Shown in pieces: positions 15,382-24,157 of a stretch of 54,008 nt of DNA (position 1 is its first letter; the number at the start of each line of letters is the position of its first letter). The DNA is from Bdellovibrionales bacterium (GTDB lineage: Bacteria; Bdellovibrionota; Bdellovibrionia; Bdellovibrionales; UBA1609). The position numbers were made by a program, and so were the translations under genes. The stretch spans positions 1 to 54,008 of the forward strand of contig JAIBAM010000017.1 of NCBI GenBank assembly GCA_019695175.1, in the 5' to 3' direction. The notes under the pieces were generated by a model that was given only the letters and a program-made list of their open reading frames with translations, was not told where the DNA came from and ran no database searches.

Positions 15382-18300
15382 ATGTGGTTTTCCTTAGAAA
15401 AAATCCTTCTAAAGCAAAACAGAATTTACTTCAAATTTTGTTGGGGGCGGCAAAAATTTGACGCGACTCAGTCATGGATTCGATGCTTTTTGAGCCAGAG
15501 GAGCTTTTTTATATATAAATTATTTATTTTATTCTTCCCACTGGGGTCCGCCTCTCACGCTAACTTATTGGAGGGCAAAATTTCTCGTGTTGGAGATACA
15601 ACGCATTTGGAACTACCCAACTTCAGTCGCTTTTCTTATGAACTCAAAAAGCTTTCGGATCACACCTATGAATTAATGGTTCCCCCTTTAAGTGATGCGA
15701 CATTGGCAGAATTTAAAACGTGGAATGATGCTTTCATCAAAGAAATAAAAGTTCAAACTGAAGGTCCCGATGGGAACTATTTAATTTACATAACACTTCA
15801 TCAAAAGAATTTAGAAAATTTTGTTTATTTAACGGACGATCCCCCTCGTTATATTGTTGATTTTTATCAAAGAAATTCTAAAGAAAAAGAGAGAGCAGAG
15901 CCCCAGAAAACAATTCTTTTAAAGAAAGAAAAAAAACTTTCCTTGGCAAAAAATAAGAAAAGACCAACCGATGCGAATGGATATGTTCATGCGCCAAAAT
16001 GGAATCGTCGTCCTGCGGGCGATGAAAGACTTTCGGTCTCGAATGGGGAAGAATTATCTCGAGATAAGAAGGAAGTTAAAATGGGAGGGGCCTTTGATGC
16101 GGCTGATAAAAATTTTGATCGGTTTCGTATCAAACCCTATGAGATAAAGGAAGAGGCATTAATAGCCAGTCGGAAGAATATTTATGTTCATTTTCCAATT
16201 CTAAAATTACCTGTGAGTCAAATTCCTGAATTGTTGGCTCAGCTACCCGAATTTATCATTCGAAATAAAGAGAGTAAGGAAAATAAAGAAGCCAGACTTT
16301 TACAAACTCTTTATAAAAAGCAAATTGAAAAAACAGATCGCACCCAGGATCGAATGGGTGCATTTTTAAAAGTTTATGAACACTTTGTAAGTACTTATCC
16401 ACAATCCGAATACGAAGAAATTGTAAAAAATATGGCAGCCTATATGTACTACCTAAGATGGAAGCAGTTAAATGAACCAAGAGATTATGAAAGATCTCAA
16501 ACCTTATATCGAAAACTTGTCTCCCAGTTTCCTAAATCACCCATGACGGATCGAATTCAATTATGGATAGCTTATTTGGAATTGGAAAGAGGTCATGGCT
16601 TGGCTACGATTCAAGAATTTGATCAATATCTAAAGGCTCATCCACAATCTAATCAAAGGGATCAAGTCAAAAAAGCGATGGCGGAGGGCTACTTATTACT
16701 AAATAAATATGATGAAGCACTAAATATTTATCGTGAAATGCAGCAGGAGGCTTTGATCCCTCAGAATAAACTTGAAGCGATTTACCGAGAAGGGGATGTG
16801 GCGTTTAGCAAACAGGATTGGGAGGTCTCGGAAAAAACCTATCAACAGGCTTTGCAAAAGCACCCTCAAGGAATTGAACTCTACCCCAATGCTTATTTTA
16901 ACTTGGGAGAAACCCAATTTTGGCAACAGAAATATGGCTTAAGTTTGGATTCTTTTATTCAATTTTTAACCCACTTTCCAGATCATGAATATGGTGGTTA
17001 TGCCATGACAAGAATTGGGGAACTTCTTGAAGCTTTAGGTGCCGATCGCAGTCGAGTGGTGGGGGCTTTTTTAGAGAGTTATTATCGCTATCAAAATAAT
17101 CCGGGAGCTGAAGTGGGTCGAATCCGTATGCTCAGTCAGCAAATGCAATCTATGAAAGACAAAGAGTTAAAGAAAGCTCTGTTGGAAATAAAAAATATTG
17201 CGGAAAATTCACCTTTGCCAGGAATTAGTGAGTTTGCTGTTCTCATGACTGCGGATGGTTATCAGCGACGTGAAGATCATGATCTGGCTCTTAACGAACT
17301 TATTACCTATTATCAATCTCATCCTACCAGCAATAAATTAGATTTGTTTCGTACTAGAATTTTGAAAAATATCGCACAAAAAATGAGTTTACAAATAAAA
17401 AAAGGGCAATTTATTGAGGCATTAAAAACCCAAAGTGTGAATGCTAAAACATGGATTCATAATGTAAATCGAATTGATATTCCTTATTTGGTGGGACAAG
17501 CCTATGAACAGGTGGGTGTGTTCTCAGAAGCTAAAAACATTTATCAAAGACTCTATACACAGAGAAAAAAAATTATTGCCGAAGATGAAAAAGAACGAAA
17601 AATTAATGAATTACTTCCTTCCCTGGACTCCATAAAACTGCGTTTGGCAGCCGTCGCCCTTCAAGAAAGAGATTTCCCTCAGACTTTCAAATTGTTGGGA
17701 GAGCTTAAAACTAATGCATTGTTAAATGAGAAAGAAGAAAGCGAAAAAATCAGATTATTGGCTGAGGTCTACAGGGTTCGAGAGCAAACTCCATTGGCGA
17801 TACAATCTTTGCAAGAATTTATGAATCGTGAAAAAGAAGGGCAAGGTTCTGCTTTGGAAAATTTACTTCTTTTGTCGCAACTCTACAATCAAACTAAAAA
17901 TTACATTTTGGCGGAAAAGAAATCTAATGAATTAATTGATCTCATAAAAAAAAGATCCGAAACCAATGAATTAAATTACGCTCAAGCGCTGGAAGTCAAA
18001 GCAGAGGCTCTTGTGGGTCAGGGAAAATTTCTGGCCGCTGTTGAAACTTATCAAGAGTTGTTAGAGGGCTTTGAGTCTATCAAGCCCTTGGATTCGGTGC
18101 GATTCAAGGTGGGTGACATCTTGTTTCAAAGAGGTGATTTGGCCGGAGCTGAAAAAATTTGGTTGAAATTAGATGAAACAAAAAACCCAACTCTTTTGCA
18201 TTTAGCTAAAGAAAGATTAGAAAATGCGCGTTGGCAAATTGAAAACAAAAAATATTTAAAAAGAATTCCAGCCATGTCACCAAAAAAGCTTTCAATTTAA
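15382..18300 (+). CDS. Large exported TPR protein at the head of the flagellar operon
   Basis: A 972-residue protein. After about 45 residues comes a hydrophobic export segment (FFIYKLFILFFPLGSASHA), then a beta-rich AMIN-like domain (about 60-155, TTHLELPNFSRFSYELKKL to RYIVDFYQR), a charged linker, and about 600 residues of tetratricopeptide repeats (for example YERSQTLYRKLVSQFPKSP, YDEALNIYREMQQEA, YGLSLDSFIQFLTHFPDH, FSEAKNIYQRLYTQ). It should be a periplasmic scaffold. Position directly before a sigma-54 activator and flgB suggests a flagellar motor part. Campylobacter PflA has a comparable beta-domain plus repeat layout, but homology is not shown. ATG 15382 is used; the long pre-signal stretch leaves the true start uncertain. 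Confidence 0.75.
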   Translation: MWFSLEKILLKQNRIYFKFCWGRQKFDATQSWIRCFLSQRSFFIYKLFILFFPLGSASHANLLEGKISRVGDTTHLELPNFSRFSYELKKLSDHTYELMVPPLSDATLAEFKTWNDAFIKEIKVQTEGPDGNYLIYITLHQKNLENFVYLTDDPPRYIVDFYQRNSKEKERAEPQKTILLKKEKKLSLAKNKKRPTDANGYVHAPKWNRRPAGDERLSVSNGEELSRDKKEVKMGGAFDAADKNFDRFRIKPYEIKEEALIASRKNIYVHFPILKLPVSQIPELLAQLPEFIIRNKESKENKEARLLQTLYKKQIEKTDRTQDRMGAFLKVYEHFVSTYPQSEYEEIVKNMAAYMYYLRWKQLNEPRDYERSQTLYRKLVSQFPKSPMTDRIQLWIAYLELERGHGLATIQEFDQYLKAHPQSNQRDQVKKAMAEGYLLLNKYDEALNIYREMQQEALIPQNKLEAIYREGDVAFSKQDWEVSEKTYQQALQKHPQGIELYPNAYFNLGETQFWQQKYGLSLDSFIQFLTHFPDHEYGGYAMTRIGELLEALGADRSRVVGAFLESYYRYQNNPGAEVGRIRMLSQQMQSMKDKELKKALLEIKNIAENSPLPGISEFAVLMTADGYQRREDHDLALNELITYYQSHPTSNKLDLFRTRILKNIAQKMSLQIKKGQFIEALKTQSVNAKTWIHNVNRIDIPYLVGQAYEQVGVFSEAKNIYQRLYTQRKKIIAEDEKERKINELLPSLDSIKLRLAAVALQERDFPQTFKLLGELKTNALLNEKEESEKIRLLAEVYRVREQTPLAIQSLQEFMNREKEGQGSALENLLLLSQLYNQTKNYILAEKKSNELIDLIKKRSETNELNYAQALEVKAEALVGQGKFLAAVETYQELLEGFESIKPLDSVRFKVGDILFQRGDLAGAEKIWLKLDETKNPTLLHLAKERLENARWQIENKKYLKRIPAMSPKKLSI

Positions 18301-18312
18301 GGGGAAACTATC

Positions 18313-19254
18313 ATGAGTAAAAACGCTTTGGGTGTGCTTTATACTGCAGATCCAATTATGAAAAACCTGCTTGAGGTTGCTGAAAATGTCGCTTCATCTA
18401 AGGCAACCGTTTTAATTCAAGGTGAAAGTGGAACAGGTAAAGAATTGCTAGCACGATATATTCATGCGCGAAGCCCCCGTTGTCAGAGAAAGTTTATTGC
18501 CATCAATTGTGCTGCCTTGCCAGAGGGATTATTAGAAAGTGAGTTGTTTGGTTATGAAAAAGGTGCTTTCACCGGAGCGGAACAAAAAAAACTGGGAAAA
18601 TTTGAATTGGCTCAAGACTCAACATTTTTACTAGATGAAATCAGTGAAATGCCTCTTTTGCTGCAAGCAAAAATTTTAAGGGTTTTGCAAGAAGGTGAAT
18701 TGGAACGTTTGGGAGGACAAATAGTTACTAAAATAAATGTACGTATTCTTGCAACAACCAATCGTGATTTAAGACAAATGGTGCATCAAGGGTTGTTCCG
18801 TGAAGACCTTTACTATCGGCTCAACGTGGTTCCGATGTATGTTCCTCCATTAAGAGAACGACTTAAAGATATTGAATTGTTAGCAAAACTTTTTCTAGAA
18901 ATATCCTGCGTTGAAAATCAATTGCCTATTAAAGATTTAAATGCGGCAGCCTTAGAAAAACTGCAATCCTGGAGTTGGCCTGGAAATATTAGAGAACTGC
19001 AAAATGCGGTGGAGCGAAGTGTATTGCTCTGCCCTCACAAGACCCTTTCACCACAAGATATTTTAATTGATAATTTCAAGGAATCAAAAAAAGAGGCTAT
19101 TACTGTGGGAATGTCCTTAGAAGATGTAGAAAAATGGTTGATTTTAAAAACTTTGGAACTGACTTCACAAAATCGAAGCAAAGCGGCTCAATTACTGGGT
19201 ATCAGTGTACGAACTTTAAGAAATAAAATGAGTTTATACATGAGAGAGGTTTAA
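18313..19254 (+). CDS. Sigma-54-dependent activator without receiver domain (flagellar)
   Basis: A 313-residue enhancer-binding protein. The AAA+ domain starts almost at the N terminus: Walker A GESGTGKE (37-44), the sigma-54 contact loop GAFTGA (84-89), Walker B TFLLDEISEMP, and the arginine-finger region YYRLNVVPMYVPPLRER. A C-terminal Fis-type helix-turn-helix (NRSKAAQLLGISVRTLRNKM) follows. There is no receiver or GAF domain, unlike FlrC/FlgR-type flagellar activators, so activity must be controlled by a partner or by expression level. It lies 12 bp after the TPR gene and before flgB, and may act on the sigma-54-like site at 15295 and on other flagellar promoters. Confidence 0.92.
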   Translation: MSKNALGVLYTADPIMKNLLEVAENVASSKATVLIQGESGTGKELLARYIHARSPRCQRKFIAINCAALPEGLLESELFGYEKGAFTGAEQKKLGKFELAQDSTFLLDEISEMPLLLQAKILRVLQEGELERLGGQIVTKINVRILATTNRDLRQMVHQGLFREDLYYRLNVVPMYVPPLRERLKDIELLAKLFLEISCVENQLPIKDLNAAALEKLQSWSWPGNIRELQNAVERSVLLCPHKTLSPQDILIDNFKESKKEAITVGMSLEDVEKWLILKTLELTSQNRSKAAQLLGISVRTLRNKMSLYMREV

Positions 19255-19281
19255 TTTTTTTGAGTTTGTAAAAAACAACGA

Positions 19282-19302
19282 GGGTCTTGTTTAGTAAGAC
19301 CC
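19282..19302 (+). terminator. Stem-loop between the activator gene and flgB
   Basis: GGGTCTT and AAGACCC form a perfect 7-bp stem around GTTTAGT. It is followed by TTAGAAAT rather than a T-run, so it is more likely an attenuator, a processing site or an mRNA-stability element separating regulator and structural gene expression than a full terminator. Confidence 0.45.
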
Positions 19303-19327
19303 TTAGAAATTAACAAAGGATTTACCT

Positions 19328-19741
19328 ATGAGTGGCATTACAGATAAAACAACCGACGCGCTTGGCGCTTCATTAGATTTTAGGTTATTGCGTCACAATG
19401 TGACTGCGGCCAATATCGCCAATGCAGAAACCCCAAACTATAAGGCAAAAAAAGTTGATTTTGAAGAAGCCTTATCAAGAGCTTTGGATCATGAAGGGTT
19501 GGGAAAAATGGCGACCTCAGATCCTGAGCACCTATTGATGGGACAAGGTCCCATCGCAAAAGCAAGGGCTGAGGTTTATGAGAATCCAGACGCCAACCTG
19601 GCCAATGATGGAAATACCGTGGATATGGAGCGAGAACTTTCCAATTTAGCTGAAAATTCCATTTTATATAAAGCGGCACTGCAGTTGATTAATAAAAAAT
19701 TGGCTAGCTTAAAGTACGCCGTTTCTGAGGGAGGACGATAA
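19328..19741 (+). CDS. flgB: Flagellar proximal rod protein FlgB
   Basis: A 137-residue rod protein exported by the flagellar type III apparatus and assembled just above the MS ring. The N-terminal rod signature is intact (LLRHNVTAANIANAETPNYKAKKVDFEEAL), and the C-terminal helix (NTVDMERELSNLAENSILYKAALQLI) is typical. Length matches the family. The stop TAA overlaps the flgC ATG by one base. A short AAAGGA ribosome site precedes it. Confidence 0.96.
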   Translation: MSGITDKTTDALGASLDFRLLRHNVTAANIANAETPNYKAKKVDFEEALSRALDHEGLGKMATSDPEHLLMGQGPIAKARAEVYENPDANLANDGNTVDMERELSNLAENSILYKAALQLINKKLASLKYAVSEGGR

Positions 19742-20178
19742 TGGATTTCGCGACAGCCATGAGAATTTCTTCCAGTGGGCTAACCGCCCAGCGCACTCGT
19801 ATGAATACAGTGTCTAGTAATATTGCAAATATCAACACAACAAGAACCCCTGAGGGCGGCGCTTATCGTAGAAAAGATGTGGTGTTCGAAGCTATACCGG
19901 ACGCTAGGGACTTTGGTGAAATTGTTTCTTCCTCGCCCTCTACCGATTTACAGAGGGTCCAGGTTTCCGATGTGGTAGTGGATCGTAAGGCTCCCCTTCT
20001 AAAATACGAGCCCGATCATCCCGACGCCAATGAAGAAGGGTATGTGTCTTATCCAAATATTAATCTTATGGAAGAAATGGCCAATATGATCCAAGCCACT
20101 CGTGCGTACGAGGCTAATATTTCCACAATGCAGGCAACAAAAGATATGGCTTTAGGTGCCATTGAATTGGGAAGATAA
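19741..20178 (+). CDS. flgC: Flagellar proximal rod protein FlgC
   Basis: A 145-residue rod protein. The N terminus MRISSSGLTAQRTRMNTVSS followed by NIANINTTRTPEGGAYRRKD and the C terminus YPNINLMEEMANMIQATRAYEANI are diagnostic. It overlaps flgB by one base and lies 34 bp before fliE, in the standard flgB-flgC-fliE order. Confidence 0.97.
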   Translation: MDFATAMRISSSGLTAQRTRMNTVSSNIANINTTRTPEGGAYRRKDVVFEAIPDARDFGEIVSSSPSTDLQRVQVSDVVVDRKAPLLKYEPDHPDANEEGYVSYPNINLMEEMANMIQATRAYEANISTMQATKDMALGAIELGR

Positions 20179-20212
20179 AACTGATATTATTTAGTACAAG
20201 AAGGAGTGAGCC

Positions 20213-20545
20213 ATGGATGGTTTAACTATTTCCAGCGCAGAAAATTTGATACAAACGGGGCAACCCCTTAAAGAAATTAAAAAAAATCAACTGCAACAAG
20301 AACTTTTAGGTCCTTCAAAGCAGGAAAAATCTTTTGTCGACACCTTGAATGATGCCGTCAAATCAGTAAATGAATTGCAGCAGACTGCAGATAAAAAAAT
20401 GGAGGAGTTGGCGACTGGAAATGCGAAAAGTATTCCTGATGTTATGATCGCAGCTGAGAAAGCTGATATAGCCTTAAAATTAATGGTGAGTGTGCGAAAT
20501 AAAGCCATCGAAGCCTATCAAGAAATAATGAAAATGCAGGTTTGA
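20213..20545 (+). CDS. fliE: Flagellar MS-ring/rod junction protein FliE
   Basis: A 110-residue protein joining the MS ring to the rod. The C-terminal half shows FliE features: FVDTLNDAVKSVNELQQTAD, then DVMIAAEKADIALKLMVSVRNKAIEAYQEIMKMQV. The N-terminal 35 residues are variable, as is usual. AAGGAG lies 6 bp before the ATG. Confidence 0.95.
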   Translation: MDGLTISSAENLIQTGQPLKEIKKNQLQQELLGPSKQEKSFVDTLNDAVKSVNELQQTADKKMEELATGNAKSIPDVMIAAEKADIALKLMVSVRNKAIEAYQEIMKMQV

Positions 20546-20576
20546 ATCATTTTATTGATCTTAGGGGGATCCACTT

Positions 20577-22229
20577 TTGCAAAAATTATTGGCTGTTTTA
20601 ATTACTCAGTTTAATGAATTTTATAAAACATTAACGCCTGTGAAACGAAATTCCATGGTGGCTGCAGCCGTGGTGTTGGTAGGTGCTTTGGTTGCGGTTT
20701 CTATGATATTGTCGGGGAGCAACCATGTCCCACTTTTAAGGAATGTTCCTCCCGATCAACTACCCATTGTTGTTGAGCAACTTCACCAAAAAAACATACC
20801 CTTTATTTTAGGCGATAGTGGAGCCACAGTTTTAGTTCCTAAAGAGTTACTTCACTCTACACAAATGGCAATTATGACAGAAGTGGGTAGTGGAAAAATT
20901 GGTGATGTGGGTTTGGAGTTATTTGAAAAGGAAAATTTCGGTACTACATCTTATGCACAAAAAGTAAATTATCAGCGCGCTCTTCAAGGTGAATTGATGC
21001 GAGCGATAAATACCTTGGGGGCTGTGAAACAATCTAAAGTAATTTTAGCTCTTCCACCAAAGAAAACATTTTTAGAAGAAACAGCAAAACCCACGGCTTC
21101 TGTTGTGCTGGATTTAAAGGCAGGTAAAGTTTTAAGTCCAGAACAGGTGCGCGGGATTGCCCATCTCGTCGCGAGCTCCGTGGAAGGAATGGATGTGGAT
21201 CGAGTGACTGTAGTGGATTCTAGAGGAAAAGTTTTAACTCGACAATACTCACAAGATGGAGCTGCCACCTCAGACCTACTCGATGTGAAAACTAAAATTG
21301 AAGAGAACTTAGAAAATCGTATTGAATCTATTTTATCGAAGGTTGTTGGGGCAGGTAAAGTTATTGCTAGAGTGGATGCATCTTTAAACCCGCGACATAC
21401 AGTGACTACAGAAGAAGCTGTAGATCCAGATCGAACCGCACTCAAGGCTCAGCAGACAGAAGATGAAATTTTGGATGGAGCTCGAACCAATCCCACCGGG
21501 ATCCCTGGTGCCAGATCCAATCTTCCCGGTGCCGAGGACAATGGTCAGATAGGTTTTAAGCAAAATGTAAAAAAAGAATTAAAATCTTCTAACTTTGATG
21601 TTTCTAAAACCATAAGAAATACTAAAGAGTCGGCTGGTACAATCGAGCGTTTGAGTGTGGCTGTCTTAGTTGATGGTCGCATGGATATGGGTGGCAGTGC
21701 AAAAAATCAAGAGGGAGAGGGCAAATGGGTGTCTTACTCAGCTGAGGAATTGGCTAAGTTTGAAGCCATTGTTAAAAATGCGGTTGGTTTTAATGGGTCT
21801 CGCGGGGACAACGTCAAAATTGAAAATATTCAATTTCAAAAAGAGGATTTTGGTGAAGCGGAAAAGTTATTAACCAATTTGGAAAAACGAAAATTATTGT
21901 ACGCACTTTTTTATTGGTCTTTGTTAGGTGTGGCCCTTGTTTTATTTTTCTTCATAGTGGTCAAACCATTTATGAATTGGATTGCAGATTCATTTCAGGA
22001 TTCTGTGGATGATATGTTGCCCAAAACTATTGAAGAGCTTGAGGAATTACAAAGTGTTGATAACACTTTGCCAGGAATGTCGAATTCACTCCCTGTTTTA
22101 GAAGAGTCCTTGGATCCGGATAAAGCGGAAAGTGAATTGTTGAAAGAACGAATTGTGAGTCTGGTCGAGCAAGACGTGGAAAAAGCTGCCGGAGCTTTTG
22201 GACTTTGGTTAACGAGAAAGGATTCTTAA
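20577..22229 (+). CDS. fliF: Flagellar MS-ring protein FliF
   Basis: A 550-residue inner-membrane ring protein. The first transmembrane segment is at about 25-45 (SMVAAAVVLVGALVAVSMIL). The YscJ/FliF ring-building domains follow, with NFGTTSYAQKVNYQRALQGE and VKQSKVILALPPKKTFLEE, then a variable periplasmic loop. The second transmembrane segment is at about 443-465, followed by a cytoplasmic FliG-binding tail (ESLDPDKAESELLKERIVSL). The start is TTG 20577 after GGGGG. The stop is immediately followed by the fliG ATG. Confidence 0.97.
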   Translation: MQKLLAVLITQFNEFYKTLTPVKRNSMVAAAVVLVGALVAVSMILSGSNHVPLLRNVPPDQLPIVVEQLHQKNIPFILGDSGATVLVPKELLHSTQMAIMTEVGSGKIGDVGLELFEKENFGTTSYAQKVNYQRALQGELMRAINTLGAVKQSKVILALPPKKTFLEETAKPTASVVLDLKAGKVLSPEQVRGIAHLVASSVEGMDVDRVTVVDSRGKVLTRQYSQDGAATSDLLDVKTKIEENLENRIESILSKVVGAGKVIARVDASLNPRHTVTTEEAVDPDRTALKAQQTEDEILDGARTNPTGIPGARSNLPGAEDNGQIGFKQNVKKELKSSNFDVSKTIRNTKESAGTIERLSVAVLVDGRMDMGGSAKNQEGEGKWVSYSAEELAKFEAIVKNAVGFNGSRGDNVKIENIQFQKEDFGEAEKLLTNLEKRKLLYALFYWSLLGVALVLFFFIVVKPFMNWIADSFQDSVDDMLPKTIEELEELQSVDNTLPGMSNSLPVLEESLDPDKAESELLKERIVSLVEQDVEKAAGAFGLWLTRKDS

Positions 22230-23270
22230 ATGGCGGTTCGAATACTTAAACCTGAAAATGTAAATTTTAATGAATTAAGAGGATTTGAAAAGGCGGCCAT
22301 CTTATTAAACTATTTAGGCCCCGATGTGGCTAAAAGATTATTTCCCCATGTCGATGATGCTGATATCAGAAAACTTTTAGGAGTGATGCAAAAGTTTCGC
22401 ATTGTGCCAGTTGATGTGACCAAACGAGTTTTGGAAGAATACTATGAAATGGTAAGTGAATCACAAGAGTATATATTCTCTGAAAAAGCCACTTCCAAGG
22501 AAACCGTGGTCGATGCTGTTGGTGAAGAAAGAGCTCGAGGAATATTAGGTCACTTAAGTGCCAACTCTCCTGCGGCAAGGAGTCTGGAAAGTCTGGAGTT
22601 GGTCGATGCCAAATCTTTATCTAACTTTCTTGTCAATGAACATCCCCAAACTATTGCAGTCATTTTAGCCCACTTGGAACCTGAAAAAAAAGGAGAAGTG
22701 CTGAAGCGGCTTCCAGAGTCACTGCAGGCAGAGGTGGTTTTAAGATTGGCCAATTTAGATCACGTGGCGCCGGAGTTAATTTTGGAAGTGGATCGAGTTT
22801 TAAAGCAAGAATTGCATAATATGGGAACTGTGGAACAAGCCTCACTTGGCGGGGTACAGCCGGTGGCCGAAATGTTGAATGTTATGGATAAAAATACGGA
22901 GACTGCGATTATGTCTCGTATAGAAGAAAAAGATCCAATTTTAGCGGAAGAGATTCGTAAACTCATGTTTGTTTTCGAGGATATTGTCAAGATTGATGAT
23001 CGAGGAATTCAAACCCTACTTAAAGAAGTGGCCAATGATAAATTGTTGTTAGCGCTTAAGACTGCTAACGAAGAAATTCGAAATAAAATATTTAAAAATA
23101 TATCACAGAGAGCTGCCAAACTTTTACAAGACGATTTGGCTAATTTGGGACCTTCAAGACTTTCGGATGTAGAATCTGCACAAGTTGAAATTATCAATGT
23201 GGCCAGAAGACTGGAGCAGGAGGGTAAAATTTTAATTGCTCGTGGTGGTTCTGAAGATGCCTTGGTTTAG
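22230..23270 (+). CDS. fliG: Flagellar motor switch protein FliG
   Basis: A 346-residue rotor protein at the cytoplasmic face of the MS ring, where MotA-type stators push. All three FliG domains are present: N-terminal FliF-binding (LRGFEKAAILLNYLGPDVAKR), middle with the EHPQTIAVILAHLEP motif, and C-terminal torque helix (LMFVFEDIVKIDDRGIQTLL) with the conserved charged residues. It abuts fliF with no gap. A spacer of 92 bp with no obvious signal separates it from fliH. Confidence 0.97.
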   Translation: MAVRILKPENVNFNELRGFEKAAILLNYLGPDVAKRLFPHVDDADIRKLLGVMQKFRIVPVDVTKRVLEEYYEMVSESQEYIFSEKATSKETVVDAVGEERARGILGHLSANSPAARSLESLELVDAKSLSNFLVNEHPQTIAVILAHLEPEKKGEVLKRLPESLQAEVVLRLANLDHVAPELILEVDRVLKQELHNMGTVEQASLGGVQPVAEMLNVMDKNTETAIMSRIEEKDPILAEEIRKLMFVFEDIVKIDDRGIQTLLKEVANDKLLLALKTANEEIRNKIFKNISQRAAKLLQDDLANLGPSRLSDVESAQVEIINVARRLEQEGKILIARGGSEDALV

Positions 23271-23362
23271 ATTATTTAATTGAGCTTTCAGTCTGCACAA
23301 TCTCTTAGCATCGGTTTGAAGATGAATTATTTTTGAATCGGTTTTAAAAAAGGGTTTTTGAA

Positions 23363-24157
23363 ATGTCGGAACTTAAAATTGTTTTTGATGTGAACTTGGA
23401 CTCACCTGAAGTTGTGGTCTATAAACCTAAACAAATTCCATTGCAAACCTCTGTGGTCGCACAAAATTTTATTGCCTCACCCAAGTTCCAGGACTCAGAT
23501 TTTGAAATCAATCCTTTGGTCGCGCAACAATCAGGAGTCACTCAGTTGCAAAAAAATAAAACCAAGGAAAACATTGATCAGGAAGTTTTGCGACAGTTTA
23601 AGCTTGTGGAAGATAAAGCTCATAAAGAAGGTTTTCAGGCTGGACTTCTTGAGGGTCGACAGTTGGCCTTAGAAGAACAAAGAGAGTTATTAAGAGAAAA
23701 AATTCTTCAATGGGATCAGCTGATGCACCAATTTGAAAATATGAAATCTATTCTGGTTGCAGACCATGAAGTTCACATTGTTCAAATGGTTTATCAATTG
23801 GCAAAGAAACTGGCTCTGCGTGAGATTTCCTTAGATGCAACAAGTATTTTTTCGGTGATCTTAATGGCAGTAAAGGAGACTCAAAATGATGAAAATCTGA
23901 TTGTGAGATTGTCAGATCGGGATTTTAATTTCATTCAAGAATTAAAGGAAAAAATACCATTGCCACAGGAGGTTTTAAAAAGATTAAAATTTGAGTCCTC
24001 TGAAGAAATGGCCCCCGGAGGGGTGTTTCTCATTTCAAATTATGGGACAGTGGATGCAAAAATAGAAACCCGTATAGAGCAAGCTTGGAATTTGTTGAAA
24101 ACAAAGTGGCCAAGTAGTGAGGTCAGAACTTCGACTGAAGGAAATCATGGAGATTAA
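23363..24157 (+). CDS. fliH: Flagellar export ATPase regulator FliH
   Basis: A 264-residue cytoplasmic stalk protein that holds the FliI ATPase. A variable N terminus is followed by a long helical region with the glycine spacing typical of FliH (AHKEGFQAGLLEGRQLALEEQ) and a C-terminal domain (SEEMAPGGVFLISNYGTVDAKIETRIEQAWNLL). It overlaps fliI by 11 bp, indicating coupled translation in the usual fliH-fliI order. Confidence 0.92.
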   Translation: MSELKIVFDVNLDSPEVVVYKPKQIPLQTSVVAQNFIASPKFQDSDFEINPLVAQQSGVTQLQKNKTKENIDQEVLRQFKLVEDKAHKEGFQAGLLEGRQLALEEQRELLREKILQWDQLMHQFENMKSILVADHEVHIVQMVYQLAKKLALREISLDATSIFSVILMAVKETQNDENLIVRLSDRDFNFIQELKEKIPLPQEVLKRLKFESSEEMAPGGVFLISNYGTVDAKIETRIEQAWNLLKTKWPSSEVRTSTEGNHGD

